Below, one piece after another: positions 46,281-59,284 of a stretch of 64,000 nt of DNA. The stretch is from positions 79,651,533 through 79,715,532 of the forward strand of contig OX393549.1 in assembly GCA_947650365.1 (NCBI GenBank). Reading direction: 5' to 3'. A program made the translations under genes and the position numbers. The notes beneath the pieces were generated by a model. It was not told the origin of the DNA and did no database searches. It was given only the letters and a program-made list of their open reading frames with translations. This stretch comes from Chamaelirium japonicum. Taxonomy: Eukaryota; Streptophyta; Magnoliopsida; Liliales; Melanthiaceae. The stretch's first letter is position 1. Each line of letters opens with the position of its first letter.

Positions 46281-46560
46281 GATGCATCTTTATAGAATGA
46301 ACAATACTTAGCTCCAACAGTTGATGTGGCAATCAATGATTGGATCTTACGCCACTATCATGAGCTAAACAGATAAAAAAAAAAGTATTGAGTCTAAAGT
46401 GGTAATGTGGGCCCCACATAATAGCCTATGAAACAGTAGATCCTACAGCCTACAAGTATTAAGTGGGTATAGTCCAATCGTTGATTGCCACATCAGTTGT
46501 TGGAGCCCGTAGCTCCAACAACTATTAGAGCCAAGTATCGTTCTTATAGAACAGATTGGA
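46281..46560. mobile_element. Foldback MITE
   Basis: ATAGAATGAACAATACTT, AGCTCCAACAGTTGATGTGG and CAATCAATGATTGGA on the left pair with TCCAATCGTTGATTGCCACA, TCAGTTGTTGGAGC and AAGTATCGTTCTTATAGAA on the right. The right arm has an extra CCCGTAGCTCCAACAACTAT. Confidence 0.75.
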
Positions 46561-47214
46561 GTGAGTTAGAAAGTGAGTGCATCTTTATAATAGAGGGTGG
46601 ATATATGAGGCTATAACTTGGCCCTTTACAAGAAAAGTAAGAAAGTTCTAAGGAATTACGATTTGTCGTTTAATCCGGACCGCTCTTTGTCTCCCCGCCT
46701 TTAAATCACAGCCTCTCTTTGTCTCAAAATGTGTCCCCTATACGATGCTTAATATCTAAAATAAAGTTGAAACAAGACAAATGCGCATTCACATATCTAT
46801 GCTAGCATCCCCAAACTCTTTAAAAGACCAACCCGAAAGCACACTCCCAATACCATTAGCTCAGATCATAGGAAGGATAGAAACAAACCATTGGTGTGAA
46901 GTTGTACAATGGATCCTTCAAGTCGGAGACCAAATTATGATCATATGTATGACAAAACAGATAATTGATCTTCAGGACATTCAAACGAAATTAAAACCCT
47001 AGGTAATACATTGCAGGATCTGAGGTAATTGGCGCACACATCAACACAAGCATGAATTTATTCATCGATAATCCAAAATTAAATCAATAAAAAAAGAGAA
47101 AACATCAAGCCAAGAACTGATCGTACTCTACAAACGCTTAGGTTAGAGGTCCATCAAGAGAATCAAGAACTTGTTGGGCAGACAAAAGGTCAAGATCTAG
47201 AGGAAAGAGCAGGG
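46561..47214. other. Intergenic, no gene seen
   Basis: Open frame 46781-47002 (+) has no recognised domain. Nothing else supported. Confidence 0.35.
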
Positions 47215-47447
47215 GTGGTGAGGAGGAGAGGAGAAGAACGATGGAAGGAAGGAGCGTACCTGTGAGCCGGATCAGAATCGAGGGGCGGAGGAGGAGCTGG
47301 AAATATCTAGGAGGAGGAACGTGTACCTCAGGAATAAAATAGTGGCCACAATAGCGAATGAACGCAAGCCACGTGGCCTTCTAGGTTTTAATAGCGCGTG
47401 GGCCTTTCTCGCTTCAACCAGATGGAAAGGACAGAATCGAAATCTAT
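47215..47447. repeat. Segmental duplication, copy 1 (partner 51028-51290)
   Basis: GTGAGGAGGAGAGGAGAAGA, GAGCCGGATCAGA, GCTGGAAATATCTAG, GAACGTGTACCTCAGGAATA and AGCCACGTGGCCTT all recur in order at 51028-51290. The two copies differ by substitutions and small indels. Confidence 0.85.
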
Positions 47448-47457
47448 TAGTCTATAG

Positions 47458-47676
47458 TTTTTTTTTTTTTTTTTAGAGATCGGCGGGCGTCCGAAACCTT
47501 TCGTGCAATGGCCCACTTCAGACTCGAACTAATTCCTCCGGGAGTGAAGCCCGACCCACTTGGCAATTCTCACTTCACTCCTGGGTAAACCGAGGGGAGG
47601 AAGAGTTGAACCCACAACCTCATCACCAAAGCATCAGTTGCTTTGCCAACTCTTCTATCCCCTTGTGGGTCAATAA
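47458..47676 (-). mobile_element. tRNA-derived SINE with target duplication TAGTCTATAG
   Basis: On the minus strand the head reads GGGGATAGAAGAGTTGGCAA, AGCAACTGATG (box A-like), then GAGGTTGTGGGTTCAACTC (box B-like GGTTCAA core), and the body ends in a run of A (T on +, 47458-47474). TAGTCTATAG flanks it at 47448-47457 and 47677-47686. The homologous site at 51280-51290 lacks the insert. Resembles the plant Au-type SINE layout. Confidence 0.85.
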
Positions 47677-48540
47677 TAGTCTATAGTTATATTTATCTAT
47701 ATAACATGGCACGACGCTTTCATGCTGACTAGACAAAATGGCACCAAAAGCTGACTAGACAAAAAAATTGCTGACTAGACAAAACGAAACAAGTTGACTA
47801 GACAAAAAAAATAACTACGCATCATCACAATCATCCATACATAAAAGAATAGAAGCTGCACTTGATGGCCCCTTCAGAAATTAAATAAATGCTCTATATA
47901 GAATATTAATTGCATTTAATTGCATGCATATAAGGTATTAATGGTTGGGTGTAAGGGACGGTTATGTAAGGAGATTAATGGGGCTAGAGAGAGGATCACA
48001 AGGGGTGTTGCGGGATTTAGATGAGGAGAGAGGGAGGGAGTTTCGGCTACATGGCAAGAGAGAGAGAGATCTGAAGAGAGGGACGGTAAAATATGGAAAA
48101 AGAATCAATTAGAGAGAAAATAGGAGAGATAGGAGGGGGTGCGATCAGATGGTTTTGAATAACACGGACGGCTACGATCAGGTTTTGATTAAATGGAAAT
48201 AAAGGAAAAAAGAAAGATAGGGGATAGTGGGGAGTTGTTATCAGGTTGGGCGGTTGGGATTTAAAAGAGAGAGACTTGGATAAGAGCATGCATGCATGGC
48301 TTCGCATGGGTTGATGCGGCCATGGATGGCTATGATGTGTGCTGTAATGCTTGAGATGGGTTTTTGAGAGCTGTGATTAGGTTTCAAGAGATAGAGAGAA
48401 AGGTCATGTGCATGAGATGTGGACTTGCATGGGGTTGGATTTTTTGTTCACTACCTAGAGCTCGAATGAGCTGGTAAGGATGGGTCGACGGCTAATAGCT
48501 AGTAAGTTCGTACATGTATGACTTTGAGATTGGGTGAGAT

Positions 48541-48635
48541 GTCTACAGATATGGCAAAAAGGTGGGGAGGAGGAAAAAGAACAGTGGTCCTAGCAGTAAG
48601 TTCCTCCTCCCCACCTTTTTGCCATATCTGTAGAC
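48541..48635. repeat. Perfect 35-bp inverted repeat with 25-bp loop
   Basis: The arm 48541-48575 (starting GTCTACAGATATGGCAAAAA) is exactly inverted at 48601-48635. The transcript would form a strong hairpin. Arm content CAAAAAGGTGGGGAGGAGG. Confidence 0.95.
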
Positions 48636-48696
48636 AGCCCCGGATTACGTACCAAAAAAATTACATGGGAATGATGAGGTGCATTCGCACGTGTGA

Positions 48697-48700
<4 letters not shown>

Positions 48701-48755
<55 letters not shown>
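48701..48755. repeat. (TG)n(GA)n microsatellite
   Basis: TG tract to 48732, then GA tract. Confidence 0.95.
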
Positions 48756-49740
48756 CGTATGTGTAGGGGTCGCAATGGGTCGTGTTGGGTCGGTTTTACA
48801 TATGGTACACCGTCGCGGTACGGTGCGGTTTCGGTGTTGCGGTGCGGTTTCGGTTTTGCCCAAAATCGCACCGAAACCGCACCGTTGCCATCCCTAGACG
48901 AAAACGCTAGCTTCGTGCCAATCGACACGGGCGAGAAAATGGGTGTCCCTATGAATGCCGTTGTTGTCGTCGAAAGTGTTTTGTTGCCAAAGACGTTCAA
49001 GTGTGTTGCCACCGAAGACGGGCTACTACAGTGCCGACAGGGCGGCTCGCTACAGTGCCGACGGGCACATGCACTATCCTTTTAAAAAAACGGGTAGACC
49101 AGCTAAGACCCAGTAAGATCCGTTTAAATATTTAATTTCTTATTTTTTTAAATTTTATCTTTCATTGCAGCTCATCATCATGGGTGTCCTCATCACAGGC
49201 GTTTATTGAACCCATCGCATACTATGATCGGATGTTGGGTAGATCATTGGAGGGCCAATCACATCTGTTTCATTACCTGCCGATTCGGACCGAGTGCGAT
49301 GCACGGGTCAGGTATGGGTGCAACAGACGGCTGTGATTTGGGGTACAGATAAATGGTGTAGAAGATTTGGATTCGGGGGTGGAGCGGTGGTTGCCCGCTT
49401 CGTGTCAGTTGGGGGGTGTCTTGCCGCCGAAGACGGTCCGACAAGTGTATTTCCACCGAATGCGGCCCGCTGCGGTGCTGACGGCCAAGTGTGTTGTTGT
49501 CGCACCGAAGGCTCCCGCTTCATGCCAATCGGTATGGGCATGCCGAAGGCGGTCAAATGTGTTGTCATCGCATATGACGGTGGGGGAGGGGGTGGGGGTG
49601 GTGATGCCCGGGGGGTGTTTTGCTGCCGAAGGCGGCCTGTTACATTGTTGACAGTGTGTTGCCGCCGAAGACGGCCCGCTGCAGTGCCGACAGGCACGGG
49701 CATGCACTAGTATCTAATAGTCTATATCTATATCTATATA

Positions 49741-50043
49741 TCTATACTAAAATGGAAGTCTCTCTCCCGTGTTGTGACACGTGGATGTCTTTTAAAGAGC
49801 TAGAATTCTTCTTTCGTGTGTGAACACGGCTCACTTTTAAATCCATTTAAAAACCTACCATAAATATGATAAATTTTCATTCAATGACAGTTAATGGTCA
49901 TTTGATGTTAAAATATCTCTCATTCTCTCTCTAACAAGTGAATCACACTCATTTCAAATTTCACACTTCTTCGAACAATTACCATGTCTTTGCCAAATGG
50001 CGTGCATCAAGCATATTCGGGCATTGCCCGGGTTTCTTACTAG
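49741..50043 (+). mobile_element. Helitron, family B, copy 1 (303 bp)
   Basis: It starts TCTATACTAAAATGGAAGTC after an A and ends with hairpin CGGGCATTGCCCG (50018-50030), GGTTTCTTA, CTAG, then T. The 5' TC, short hairpin and CTRR end are Helitron features. Non-coding. Confidence 0.88.
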
Positions 50044-50045
50044 TA

Positions 50046-51027
<982 letters not shown>

Positions 51028-51290
51028 GTGAGGAGGAGAGGAGAAGAACGATGGAAGGAAGGAAGTCAGCGTACCTGCGAGCCGGATCAGATCGAGGGGC
51101 GGAGGAGCTGGAAATATCTAGAATGAGGAACGTGTACCTCAGGAATAAAATAGTAACCACAATAGCAAGTGATCGCGAGCCACGTGGCCTTATAGGTTTA
51201 ATATATATAAGGGAAGCAAGAGAGTGTGGGCCTTTCTGCTTCCACCAGGTGAAAGGACAGAGTCGAAATCTAATAGTCTATGTCTATATT
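51028..51290. repeat. Segmental duplication, copy 2 (partner 47215-47447)
   Basis: Same order of blocks as copy 1, plus a short TTAATATATATAAGGGAAGC insertion. It ends AATCTAATAGTCTATG, the SINE-free version of the target site occupied at 47448. Confidence 0.85.
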
Positions 51291-51294
51291 TTTA

Positions 51295-51595
51295 TCTATT
51301 CTAAAATGTAAACCTCTCTCCTGTGTGACACGTGAAAAGTTTTTAAAGATCTAGAATTCTTCTTTCGTGTATAAACACGACTCTCTTTTAAATCAATTTA
51401 CAAACCTACCATAAATATGATAAATTTTCATTCAATGACATTTAATAGTCATTTGATATTAATATCTCTTTCTCTCTCTCTAACAAGTGAATAACACTCA
51501 CTTCAGATTTCATATTTCTTTGAACAGTTGTGATGTCGTCTTTGTCAAATGGCATGCATCAAGCACATTCGGGCATTGCTCGGGTTTCTTACTAG
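51295..51595 (+). mobile_element. Helitron, family B, copy 3 (301 bp)
   Basis: It starts TCTATTCTAAAATGTAAACC after an A and ends GGGCATTGCTCGGGTTTCTT, ACTAG, then T. Closely matches copy 1. Confidence 0.85.
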
Positions 51596-51603
51596 TCTAT
51601 ATA

Positions 51604-52465
51604 TCTATACTAAAATGGAAGCCTCTCTCCCGTGTTGTGACACGTGGACGTCTTTTAAAGAATTAGAATTTTTCTTTCGTGTGTGAACACAACTCTCTTT
51701 TAAATCCATTTAAAAACCTATCGTAGACATTTAATGATCATTTGATGTTAATCTCTCTCTCTCTAATAATTGAATCACACACTTCAGATTTCACACTTCT
51801 TCAAACAATTGTGATGTCGTCTTTTATCAAATGGCATGCATCAAGCACATTCGGGCATTGCCAACTCGCTTGCCAATGTTGTGCGTCTCAATGGACATGG
51901 GTGCCTCCTTTCCGGTGATCTCCCTCTGCCGCTCCCGAACCTCGTTCGGGATGACAGCCATGGGTGTTCCACCTGTGCCCTTGGCTTGCATTAGTGTACT
52001 GTTACAAAAAAAAACACAAACTAGTGTGACCGATGACACACCCATATCACTATGGAACCCAAAACTTCTGTCCCATTTATCTACCCCATCATTTGCCCCT
52101 CAAATCACAGTCATCCATTGCACTCATGCCTGACCAGTGCATCTCACTCAGCCCCAATCGGCAGGCAATGGGACGACAGTGATTGGCCCTGCGACATAGG
52201 CCTTCAGCTGATCACTGTCGTCTTTTTGTCTACCAGTTGGGACTGAGTGCGATGCACCGGTCGGGTATGGGTGCAACGGACGGCTGTGCCTTGGGGGGGT
52301 AGACGATGGAGCAGAGAAATGAGACTGAAGATTTGGGTTCATCACTATGACGCATCGACCCTAAGTGTCCACCCACGATACACCCTGAACGCCTTTGATG
52401 CGATCGATCAATTGTGATCGTCCCACTACCCGTAACATGAGGAAAATGAGGGAGATAAAGAGCGG

Positions 52466-52512
<47 letters not shown>

Positions 52513-52624
52513 GGAGAGAGAGAGAGTGAGAGAGAGAGAGATGTGCAGCTCATAGGGCTTTGGGAGGAGAGATTTTCTCAACAGCAGAGGGTGCCACATT
52601 AGGAACCTCCAACTAATATTCTAG
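51604..52624 (+). mobile_element. Helitron, family B, copy 4 (long form, 1.0 kb)
   Basis: It starts TCTATACTAAAATGGAAGCC eight bases after copy 3 and ends GGAACCTCCAACTAATATTC, TAG, then T. Colinear with copy 2 over most of its length. It includes a CACCCATATCACTAT block and a (CA)n(GA)n tract. No Rep/helicase. Confidence 0.75.
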
Positions 52625-52896
52625 TATAGATAGGGAGTGAATTCATGCACGATATGATAATCCAAAAGGACATGTTTAGCAAGCGTTCATATCTTAGCTC
52701 GATGTTTCCGTGGGGGGATTTTTCTTGTCACTTGATCCCCTCCTACATCAACGATGTTTGGATGTAGTGTATGTCCTTGTGCAGTAAGTCACAACCTTAA
52801 ATCCATTAAGCCGATGAGGACTTGTACAAATGAACGGAGAATAGAAGATCATGGAAGTGAGTCAAACTCCAGAGCTCTACAGTCTAGAATTGGCAA
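52625..52896. other. Intergenic, no gene seen
   Basis: Left flank of the MULE. Nothing recognised. Confidence 0.4.
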
Positions 52897-53094
52897 AAAG
52901 GTCATGAGGTTTTTACCGAAATGGCCACCAACTCTCAACTATTGTTGAGAATGGACCCTATCAAGAAATCTGAACAAAAATGGCCTTTAGCACGTGGGAA
53001 ACAGGTCGCACGGTGACACTAAACAGGTAAAAAGACATATTGACCCTTACCACTGTAAAAAGCTATCGTGGCTGGGTAACTCGGTTTCTTACCA

Positions 53095-53480
53095 GTTTGA
53101 GAGAAATCGAGCCTTTCGCCTTGTTTTCGTCACGATCAACCGTCGTCGAGGCTGCGTCCGACCACCTCCATTTCAACCGGCTTCCAAAATCCTGCTTTTC
53201 ACCTTGTTTTCGTCACGATCAATCGTCGTCGAGGGTTCGTCGGACCGCCTCCACATCAACCGGCATCCAAAATCCATCTTTTCGTCTTGTTTTCGTCACG
53301 ATTAACCGTCGTCGAGGCTGGGTTTCTTATCAGTTTCAGAGAAATCGAGCTTTTCGCCTTGTTTTCGTCACGATCAACCGTCGTCGAGGCTTCGTCGGAC
53401 GTTCTCCATTTCAACCGGCGTCAATTTCAACAGTCGCTGAGGCTTCGTCGTTGAGGCTTCGTCAAAAATCATCCCCTCAT
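53095..53480 (+). repeat. Tandem-like repeats in the MULE, CGTCACGATCAACCGTCGTC units
   Basis: GTTTTCGTCACGATCAACCG, TCGTCGAGGCT, TTTCAACCGGC and TCCAAAATCC recur four times at spacings of about 85-95 bp. The open frame 53040-53702 (+) is a product of these units and resembles no protein family. Confidence 0.8.
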
Positions 53481-54196
53481 ATTGTCGGAAACCGCCTCCA
53501 GTTCTACCATCATTCAGGCTTCATCGGATTTAGCTTGTCTTGCCAAGGTATGTTCTATAGACCCAAATCTAATACTGGTTTCTATACCTTACATTCATCT
53601 CACAGCTCAATGCAAGGACAAGCAAGAACTGACTATGATTTTTCGGCGACGAAAACTAGAAGAAATTTGTTATTTCGTCCGTTTTCATCTCACAGCCCAT
53701 AGCTAGTCTCGGCCAGAACTGACTGTGATTTTTCGGCGACGAAAACTAGACGAAATTTGTTATTTCGTCCGATTTTCGTCTCACAGCTCAATGCAAGTCT
53801 CAAACAGAACTGATTGTGTTTCTAATATACCTTACATTCAAATTGCACATGACATGGTATAGTGTTTCTAATACTGGTATAGTGTTTCTAATACTAGTTT
53901 CGAATTTGGTAAGGTATAGTAGTGAATTTGGTTCTAATACTGGTTTCGAATAAAGTATAGTGTTTTTTATTCCACCATCAGCAGGCTTTCTGTTTAACAA
54001 CGTAATGTGGTTGTCAATTAAATTCAGAAGTGTGTAATTAAGAATTGATTTTCTTTTTATCAAACCTGCAATTATCTGACCGTAAATACTTATATGCGCA
54101 TATTTCATCACTTGCATAAGCACACTTTAAGAATTGATATTCACCTTGCTTGCTAAGATATTCTTGCATTGGTCATAAGTCATCAGCCCAATCCTT

Positions 54197-54232
54197 TGAA
54201 TTGAATTGAATTGAATTGAATTGAATTGAAAT
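54197..54232. repeat. (TTGAA)n microsatellite
   Basis: About seven TTGAA units. It lies on the 3' side of the minus-strand LINE fragment; RTE-type LINEs often end in short tandem repeats, so it may be the element tail. Confidence 0.85.
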
Positions 54233-54289
54233 AATCCTGTGAAGTATTAGTGAATTGAATTGAACTAATCCTTTGATCATAAGCTAGGA

Positions 54290-54665
54290 TAATTAGCTTA
54301 ATCCTGACCCTTGTGAATTCTCATAGTTACTGGAAATTCATTTGTCTCGCCACAATTACTTCAAGCATTAGTAATTTCTCCCTCATGCATGTCTTCAATC
54401 ACTTCGATATAACCTTGAGGCACCCATTTCCTTCTTAAAGTCCAACATTGGCAACAGATTACATCTGATAGTACTCTATCATAAGTCTTCTCTAAATCAA
54501 TAAAAAACCATATGTAGATTCCTTTTCTCGTCTCTAAATCTTTCCCTCAATTGTCTCAGTAAGAAAATAGCCTTTATTGTGGACCTTCTGGCATAATCCG
54601 AATTGGTTCTCTGAAATCCTTGCCACCATTCTTAACCTTTGTAATTAACTCATGCTTTTCGAAAA
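54290..54665 (-). pseudogene. RTE-type LINE reverse transcriptase fragment
   Basis: Minus-strand translation, with frameshifts, gives ISENQFG, then AIFLLRQLRERFRDEKRN, then IDLEKTYDRV, WVPQGYIEVIEDM and GETNEFPVT. These match the order of RTE reverse transcriptase motifs (SENQFGF, FIDLEKAYDRVP, GVP--YI--I-DMY, ETNEFPI). The FADD active site is not reached. It lies inside the MULE, so it was inserted into or captured by it. Confidence 0.85.
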
Positions 54666-55115
54666 AAAAAATAAAGTTGCTGCATTAAAACATAAGACAA
54701 CAAAGATTGTTAGTTTGACCCTCTAGTAGAGAAGATTCATTTCCAAAAGAAGCTTCAAGGTGATTGATCATGATCCATGCAACAACCCCAATTTTGACAA
54801 TTACACAAACTCTTTACCTGTATCCATGGACTAATGGAAGGATATTTTGTTCAAGCTAGAAACTGAGAGATCCTCAAATGCAGAGGAGGGAAAATGTAAG
54901 TAGCCAAAAACATCATATCCCCAAGCATTAGGTTTATATCTCCAAAAGAATGGGTATCACCCCTACATCCAAATAGTAGTTTCGTCCATATTTTATGTAT
55001 TGTTTCGTCCATATTTTATGTATTGTTTCGTCCATATGTCATCCAAATTTTCATCATATATATATTTTATTGAGACCTCATTTAATTTATTGTATCTTTG
55101 TTATTTTGTTTACAG

Positions 55116-58100
55116 ATGGTTAAGAGAAATCGTGGTCGTGGGCGTTCGTATGGACGTGGTGGTAGGGACCCTACTTCTATAGAGGGAGACATGTCCGGTA
55201 TGATTACACAAACTACTGAATCTAATGTGAAGATTGAAGTAAAGAAAAAAAAAGAAAAATTGAAGAGGGAAAGAATGTAGAAGAAAAAAAAGTGGCCACG
55301 GAGCTAAGTGCTAGATTGAGCTATTTTGGTAAAACTTCTGCAAGGAACAGCATTAAATACTTAAATGAAATTGAGGAGCACTTCAAGTCAATAGATACAA
55401 AAAACAATTCTACAAATATGATGGATAGGATGAAAAGGAATTATTTTGGTTTCTTATTTGATTGGAGACGCAGTGCATGAGCTATGATTTCTCCAAGTGT
55501 CATACATTATTTTTGGCAAAGATACTTAGGTGGTCTGAAGTTTAATTTGGATGGCCAGATTATTTCCTTCTCACCGTTGGAGTTTTCTTTAGTTTCTGGA
55601 CTCCGGTATTGTCTTGGGCCTCCTCCTTCGATACTAGACATTGGGTCAAACAACTTGCGAAGTAGATACTTTCCACGCGGGGCTACTCAGGCCTCCTTAA
55701 TGGCTGCAATCATAGCAACTGCAGTTCCAGATGATGCAATAAAACTTTTTTTGGTTCTTATTTTGGAAAGTATCATTCTTGGCAGCAACAAGAATGTGAT
55801 CGTACCGGATAGATATTTGAGATTGGTGGATGATTTGGACAGTTTCAATAATTACCATTGGGGTAATCTCTGTTATAGTCATATCATATCTGGGCTTGAA
55901 GCTGCAGTAAATGTTACAAAGTGGCCACCAAAGTATAATATTTTTGGATGCATATACATTTTACAGGTATTATTCTATACATAAACAATTCATAGTATCT
56001 ATTGTTTAATATTTGTATTAATTTTTTTTTTAATTATTTGCTACAAGCATAGGCATTCGAACGGATTCCCCAACTGGGGAGTGTATGTGCCATGATGCTT
56101 GAGCATCCAAGGTGGCCGAGACTACTCAATTGGTATGACATAAGAGCATCATCACACCAAAGAATAAATGATATTGTGAATTCTAATAAAGTAAGTATAC
56201 GAGTTTTTAATTGCTTAGATTAAAGTAATAGATGCATCGTATAATTATTAATTTTTTTGTCTGAATGTATTAATAGGCTCAGATTTTGAATGAGCTGACT
56301 CTCAGAGAAGAGAAGAAGACAATTGATATGTTGCAAGACTTATTTGATGCTGAGGCTTTTTCTTTCAAAGAAATAAGGGCAATCAGTTGTTGTTGACTGC
56401 ACCGGATCATAACGACAGATCCGATGAAGGTAAATTTGAGGAAAGATTCTCCTCACTTGAGTAGAAATTTTAAAAAAAATTATACTCACTTGAGGAGAAA
56501 TTTGAGGAAAGATTCTCCTCACTTGAGGAGAAATATGCAAAGATGATCTCCTCAATGGAGGAGAAATATGAAAGAAAGATCTCCTCAATTGAGGAGAGAC
56601 ATGCGAGAGAGCTCTCTTTACTTAGAGAACAATACTGTATCAGTTTAAAGAGTCAGGTAAACCAATAACGATTCCTATATATTCTATAATTATTTGTTTT
56701 TTGTATACGTATGAATTAACTATATGTTTATCTTTAACGGTATGTGCAGAAGGAGAAAGAGAATAAAAACATATTCTCTGAATTTGATAAGGATATAGGC
56801 CTCGAGAAGAAGGAGGAGGAAGAGAAGGAATGCAAGGTAGACAGAGATAGAACGGAGGAAGGAGAAGGGAAGACAAAGAATAATGATGAGAAGGGAGACG
56901 AGGTGGTGGAGAAGGATCCATTGAATGTTTTTACATCACAGCGGATGAAGAAACCGGGTCCGAAAATATGCTCTCCATATACCACCTACAAAAGAAAAAA
57001 TCTTCGTAAGGAAATACAAGAAGAGGAGGTCGTTGGCGTGGAAAAATGGATAAAACAAGAGCGAGAGACAATAATAGTTTTTCTTGATGACAATAGAAAT
57101 ATTTTATAAGTATAGTCACTATATAATCTATTTTTGAATGATAACATATTTTGCCTCTTAGTAATTAATGGGATCGTTGTCAATATAGGCCTGATATTGT
57201 AATTGATGGGGTCCTTGTAACCCCTCACTTAATTAATAAACTATATGAGCGAACATCATGGGTGATGAGCGAGGTGAGTTTATATCAATTATTTTTTTTG
57301 ATATCTCTCGATATGTCATATTCAATCGTATAAAACTTTATATTGTTGCAGCACATTGATGCATATATGTACTTACTTGAAGAGCGCATGTTAAGGAATA
57401 AGACCAGTACAACAGTCACCATTTCTATGGCTAGGACATATTCTTGGGTATATCTCTCATTCTTAATAGTATTTATATAAAAAAATTTCTTACAATTCAA
57501 TAAATATTTATTGTTTATTTTTGAATTGCAGATATTATGTCAAACATGCTATAAGAATTGAAAGGACTTTGTACAAAGTCACGATGGAAGAAACCTAGAT
57601 GATAGTCACCTTATGCATGCCTTCATTGCATCATATAAGGGGCCAAAAGAATTCGAGAGTCCTCTCAAAGATAATAAAGGGGATATCATTCCGATATGGA
57701 AGTGTTCATACGTAATAATCCATATCAATGAAGATAACCAACATTGGTATCTTGGGATTCTCCATATGCAGGATAGGAAATTAGTTTTGATAGACTCTCT
57801 TTATAGTGACCCTGTTTCTAAGTATAGTAAAAAAGTAGAACCATTTTTAGAAATTCTACCAATGTTTTTATATTTTTTGGGAGATGAAAATGCATTGCAG
57901 GGTGCAAAATGGACAAGCAAGTATGGTAAAGATCATTCTAGGCAATACAATGGGTAAGTTTTTATTACGAAATACTGAAAAAATATTAGTCCTTTTATAC
58001 AACTAATAATTTTATATGTTATATAGGTATGATTGTGGCTTATTTTTGATGTCTTTTGTCAATTATTATAGCAGTAACAAAAAGATCGATTTCAGTCAGG

Positions 58101-58250
58101 TATAATATTCAGTTGTTTGCAATGTAATATTTAGTCAGGTATAATATTCAATAATTACACCTGCAATCTAATTGTTTAAATTTGTAGGTTGATATGACCT
58201 CATTTCGAAGGCGAATTGTATATCAAATATTGCGTCAATATGTAGATTGA
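55116..58250 (+). pseudogene. Ulp1-like (C48) cysteine protease gene of a Kaonashi-type MULE, decayed
   Basis: The 5' part starts MVKRNRGRGRSYGRGGRD. A conserved N-terminal domain follows at 55484-55966 (FWQRYLGGLKFNLDG; FSPLEFSLVSGLRYC), then exons about 56053-56190 and 56277 onward. A Glu/Lys coiled-coil region (repeated SLEEK, 56430-56655) and an acidic linker (56750-57109) come next. The protease part spans about 57190-58250: IINEDN-like strand, QHWYLGI (catalytic His), LVLIDSLYSD (Asp), SRQYNGYDCGLF (oxyanion Gln and catalytic Cys), ending VYQILRQYVD and TGA at 58248-58250. Ulp1-type enzymes process SUMO; substrates of the transposon-borne versions are unknown. Lesions: in-frame stops at 55478-55480, near 56461 and near 57563, plus a frameshift near 56385. 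The catalytic triad survives. Confidence 0.85.
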
Positions 58251-58309
58251 AGGGCTATGACTGAAGGACTCAATTTGGCTATGATGATTGGGATGACTCC
58301 ATGATTTGG

Positions 58310-58850
58310 AACTTGCATCAAAGAACTTGTAATTTGTTGGAATTTCTAATTTGTAATATGTTGTACTTTGTTGTAATTTGTAATGGAAGGGCTATGACTG
58401 AAGGACTCAATTTGGCTATGATGATTGGAATGACTCGATGATTTGGAAGTTGCATCAAAGTTGTTTGTAATTTGTTAGAATTTGTAATGGAATGAGTAGA
58501 TATGTGTAATTTGTTATACTTTGTTGTAATTTGTAATGGAATGACTAGATATGTGTAATTTGGATCAAAGAGTATTTGCAATTTGTATCAAAGAGTACTT
58601 AAAATATAATTTGTAATTTGCATCAAAGAGTATTTACAATCTATTCAGTTGTTTGCAATCTATTCAGTTGTTTGCAATTTGCAATATGAAATCTATTCAG
58701 TTGGATTGAAATGTAATTTGTAATTTGCATCAAAGAGTATATTTGCAATTTGTAATTTGCATCAAAGAGTATTTGTAATCTATTCAGTTGTTTGCAATCT
58801 ATTCAATTATTTACAATATATTCAGTTATTTTTTAAGTCAACGGGAGGGG
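58310..58850. repeat. AT-rich short repeats in the MULE
   Basis: AATTTGTAATTTGCATCAAA, GAGTATTTGCAATCTATTCA and GGACTCAATTTGGCTATGAT recur many times with small changes. No coding capacity. Confidence 0.85.
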
Positions 58851-58923
58851 TAACTACACAAGGTGTTTTACGAGACACCTGTGTCGTTTCTTTCAACTTA
58901 CTCTTACTACCGAGTGGTTCGAT

Positions 58924-59274
58924 TTAAGTCGACCTGTCAATAGAACCCGGATTTTTCAGCACTCTGCTTATCAGCAATGGGACATTGCTATTATTGACTC
59001 GGATGTTATGGGCAATAAATACTGCAACATCATTATCATCCACAATTTCGGCAGGAAGACATGCAAGTGTACTTGGATATAAAACCTTCATTGTGATTTC
59101 ATACTCTTTGAGACTATCATTTGTAATCTTATAAATTTCCTGAACAAGATAGTCAAAATCCGATTTTGTAGATAAAATGATACTTTTAGTTCTTCCACCC
59201 CTGTACTCGTACTTTTCTTTCAAATATAACAATTCTCCATCATAACAACAAAGTATCGGTAATGTTGAATCCAT
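58924..59274 (-). pseudogene. MURA-type transposase N-terminal domain fragment
   Basis: A 116-codon minus-strand frame begins MDSTLPILCCYDGELLYLKE, continues YRGGRTKSIILSTKSDFDYL, then VQEIYKITNDSLKEYEITMK and a VDDNDVAVFIAHN segment. That order matches the N-terminal beta-rich domain of plant MudR-type proteins (xLxxxxGG, TSFxELxxxIY, DDxxVxxF). The DDE catalytic domain and SWIM zinc finger are absent; AT repeats follow at once. Probably the residue of the element's own transposase gene, convergent with the Ulp1 gene. Confidence 0.65.
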
Positions 59275-59284
59275 ATTTTAAATC

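Larger units (their letters stand above)
47696..49710 (+). mobile_element. Helitron, family A, copy 3 (2.0 kb)
   Basis: It starts TCTATATAACATGGCACG after an A, with repeated GCTGACTAGACAAAA near the 5' end, and ends GTGCCGACAGGCAC hairpin (49684-49697), GGGCATGCA, CTAG, then T. The interior shares GCATGCATGG, GGATGGCTATGATGTGTGC and CCGAAGACGG blocks with copy 2. No Rep/helicase. It contains a perfect 35-bp palindrome and a (TG)n(GA)n tract. Confidence 0.85.

Noticed and set aside
53040-53702. A 220-codon frame at the start of the MULE as a candidate transposase
   Set aside because: It is composed of repeated CGTCACGATCAACCGTCGTC units and has no DDE, SWIM or N-terminal MudR features.
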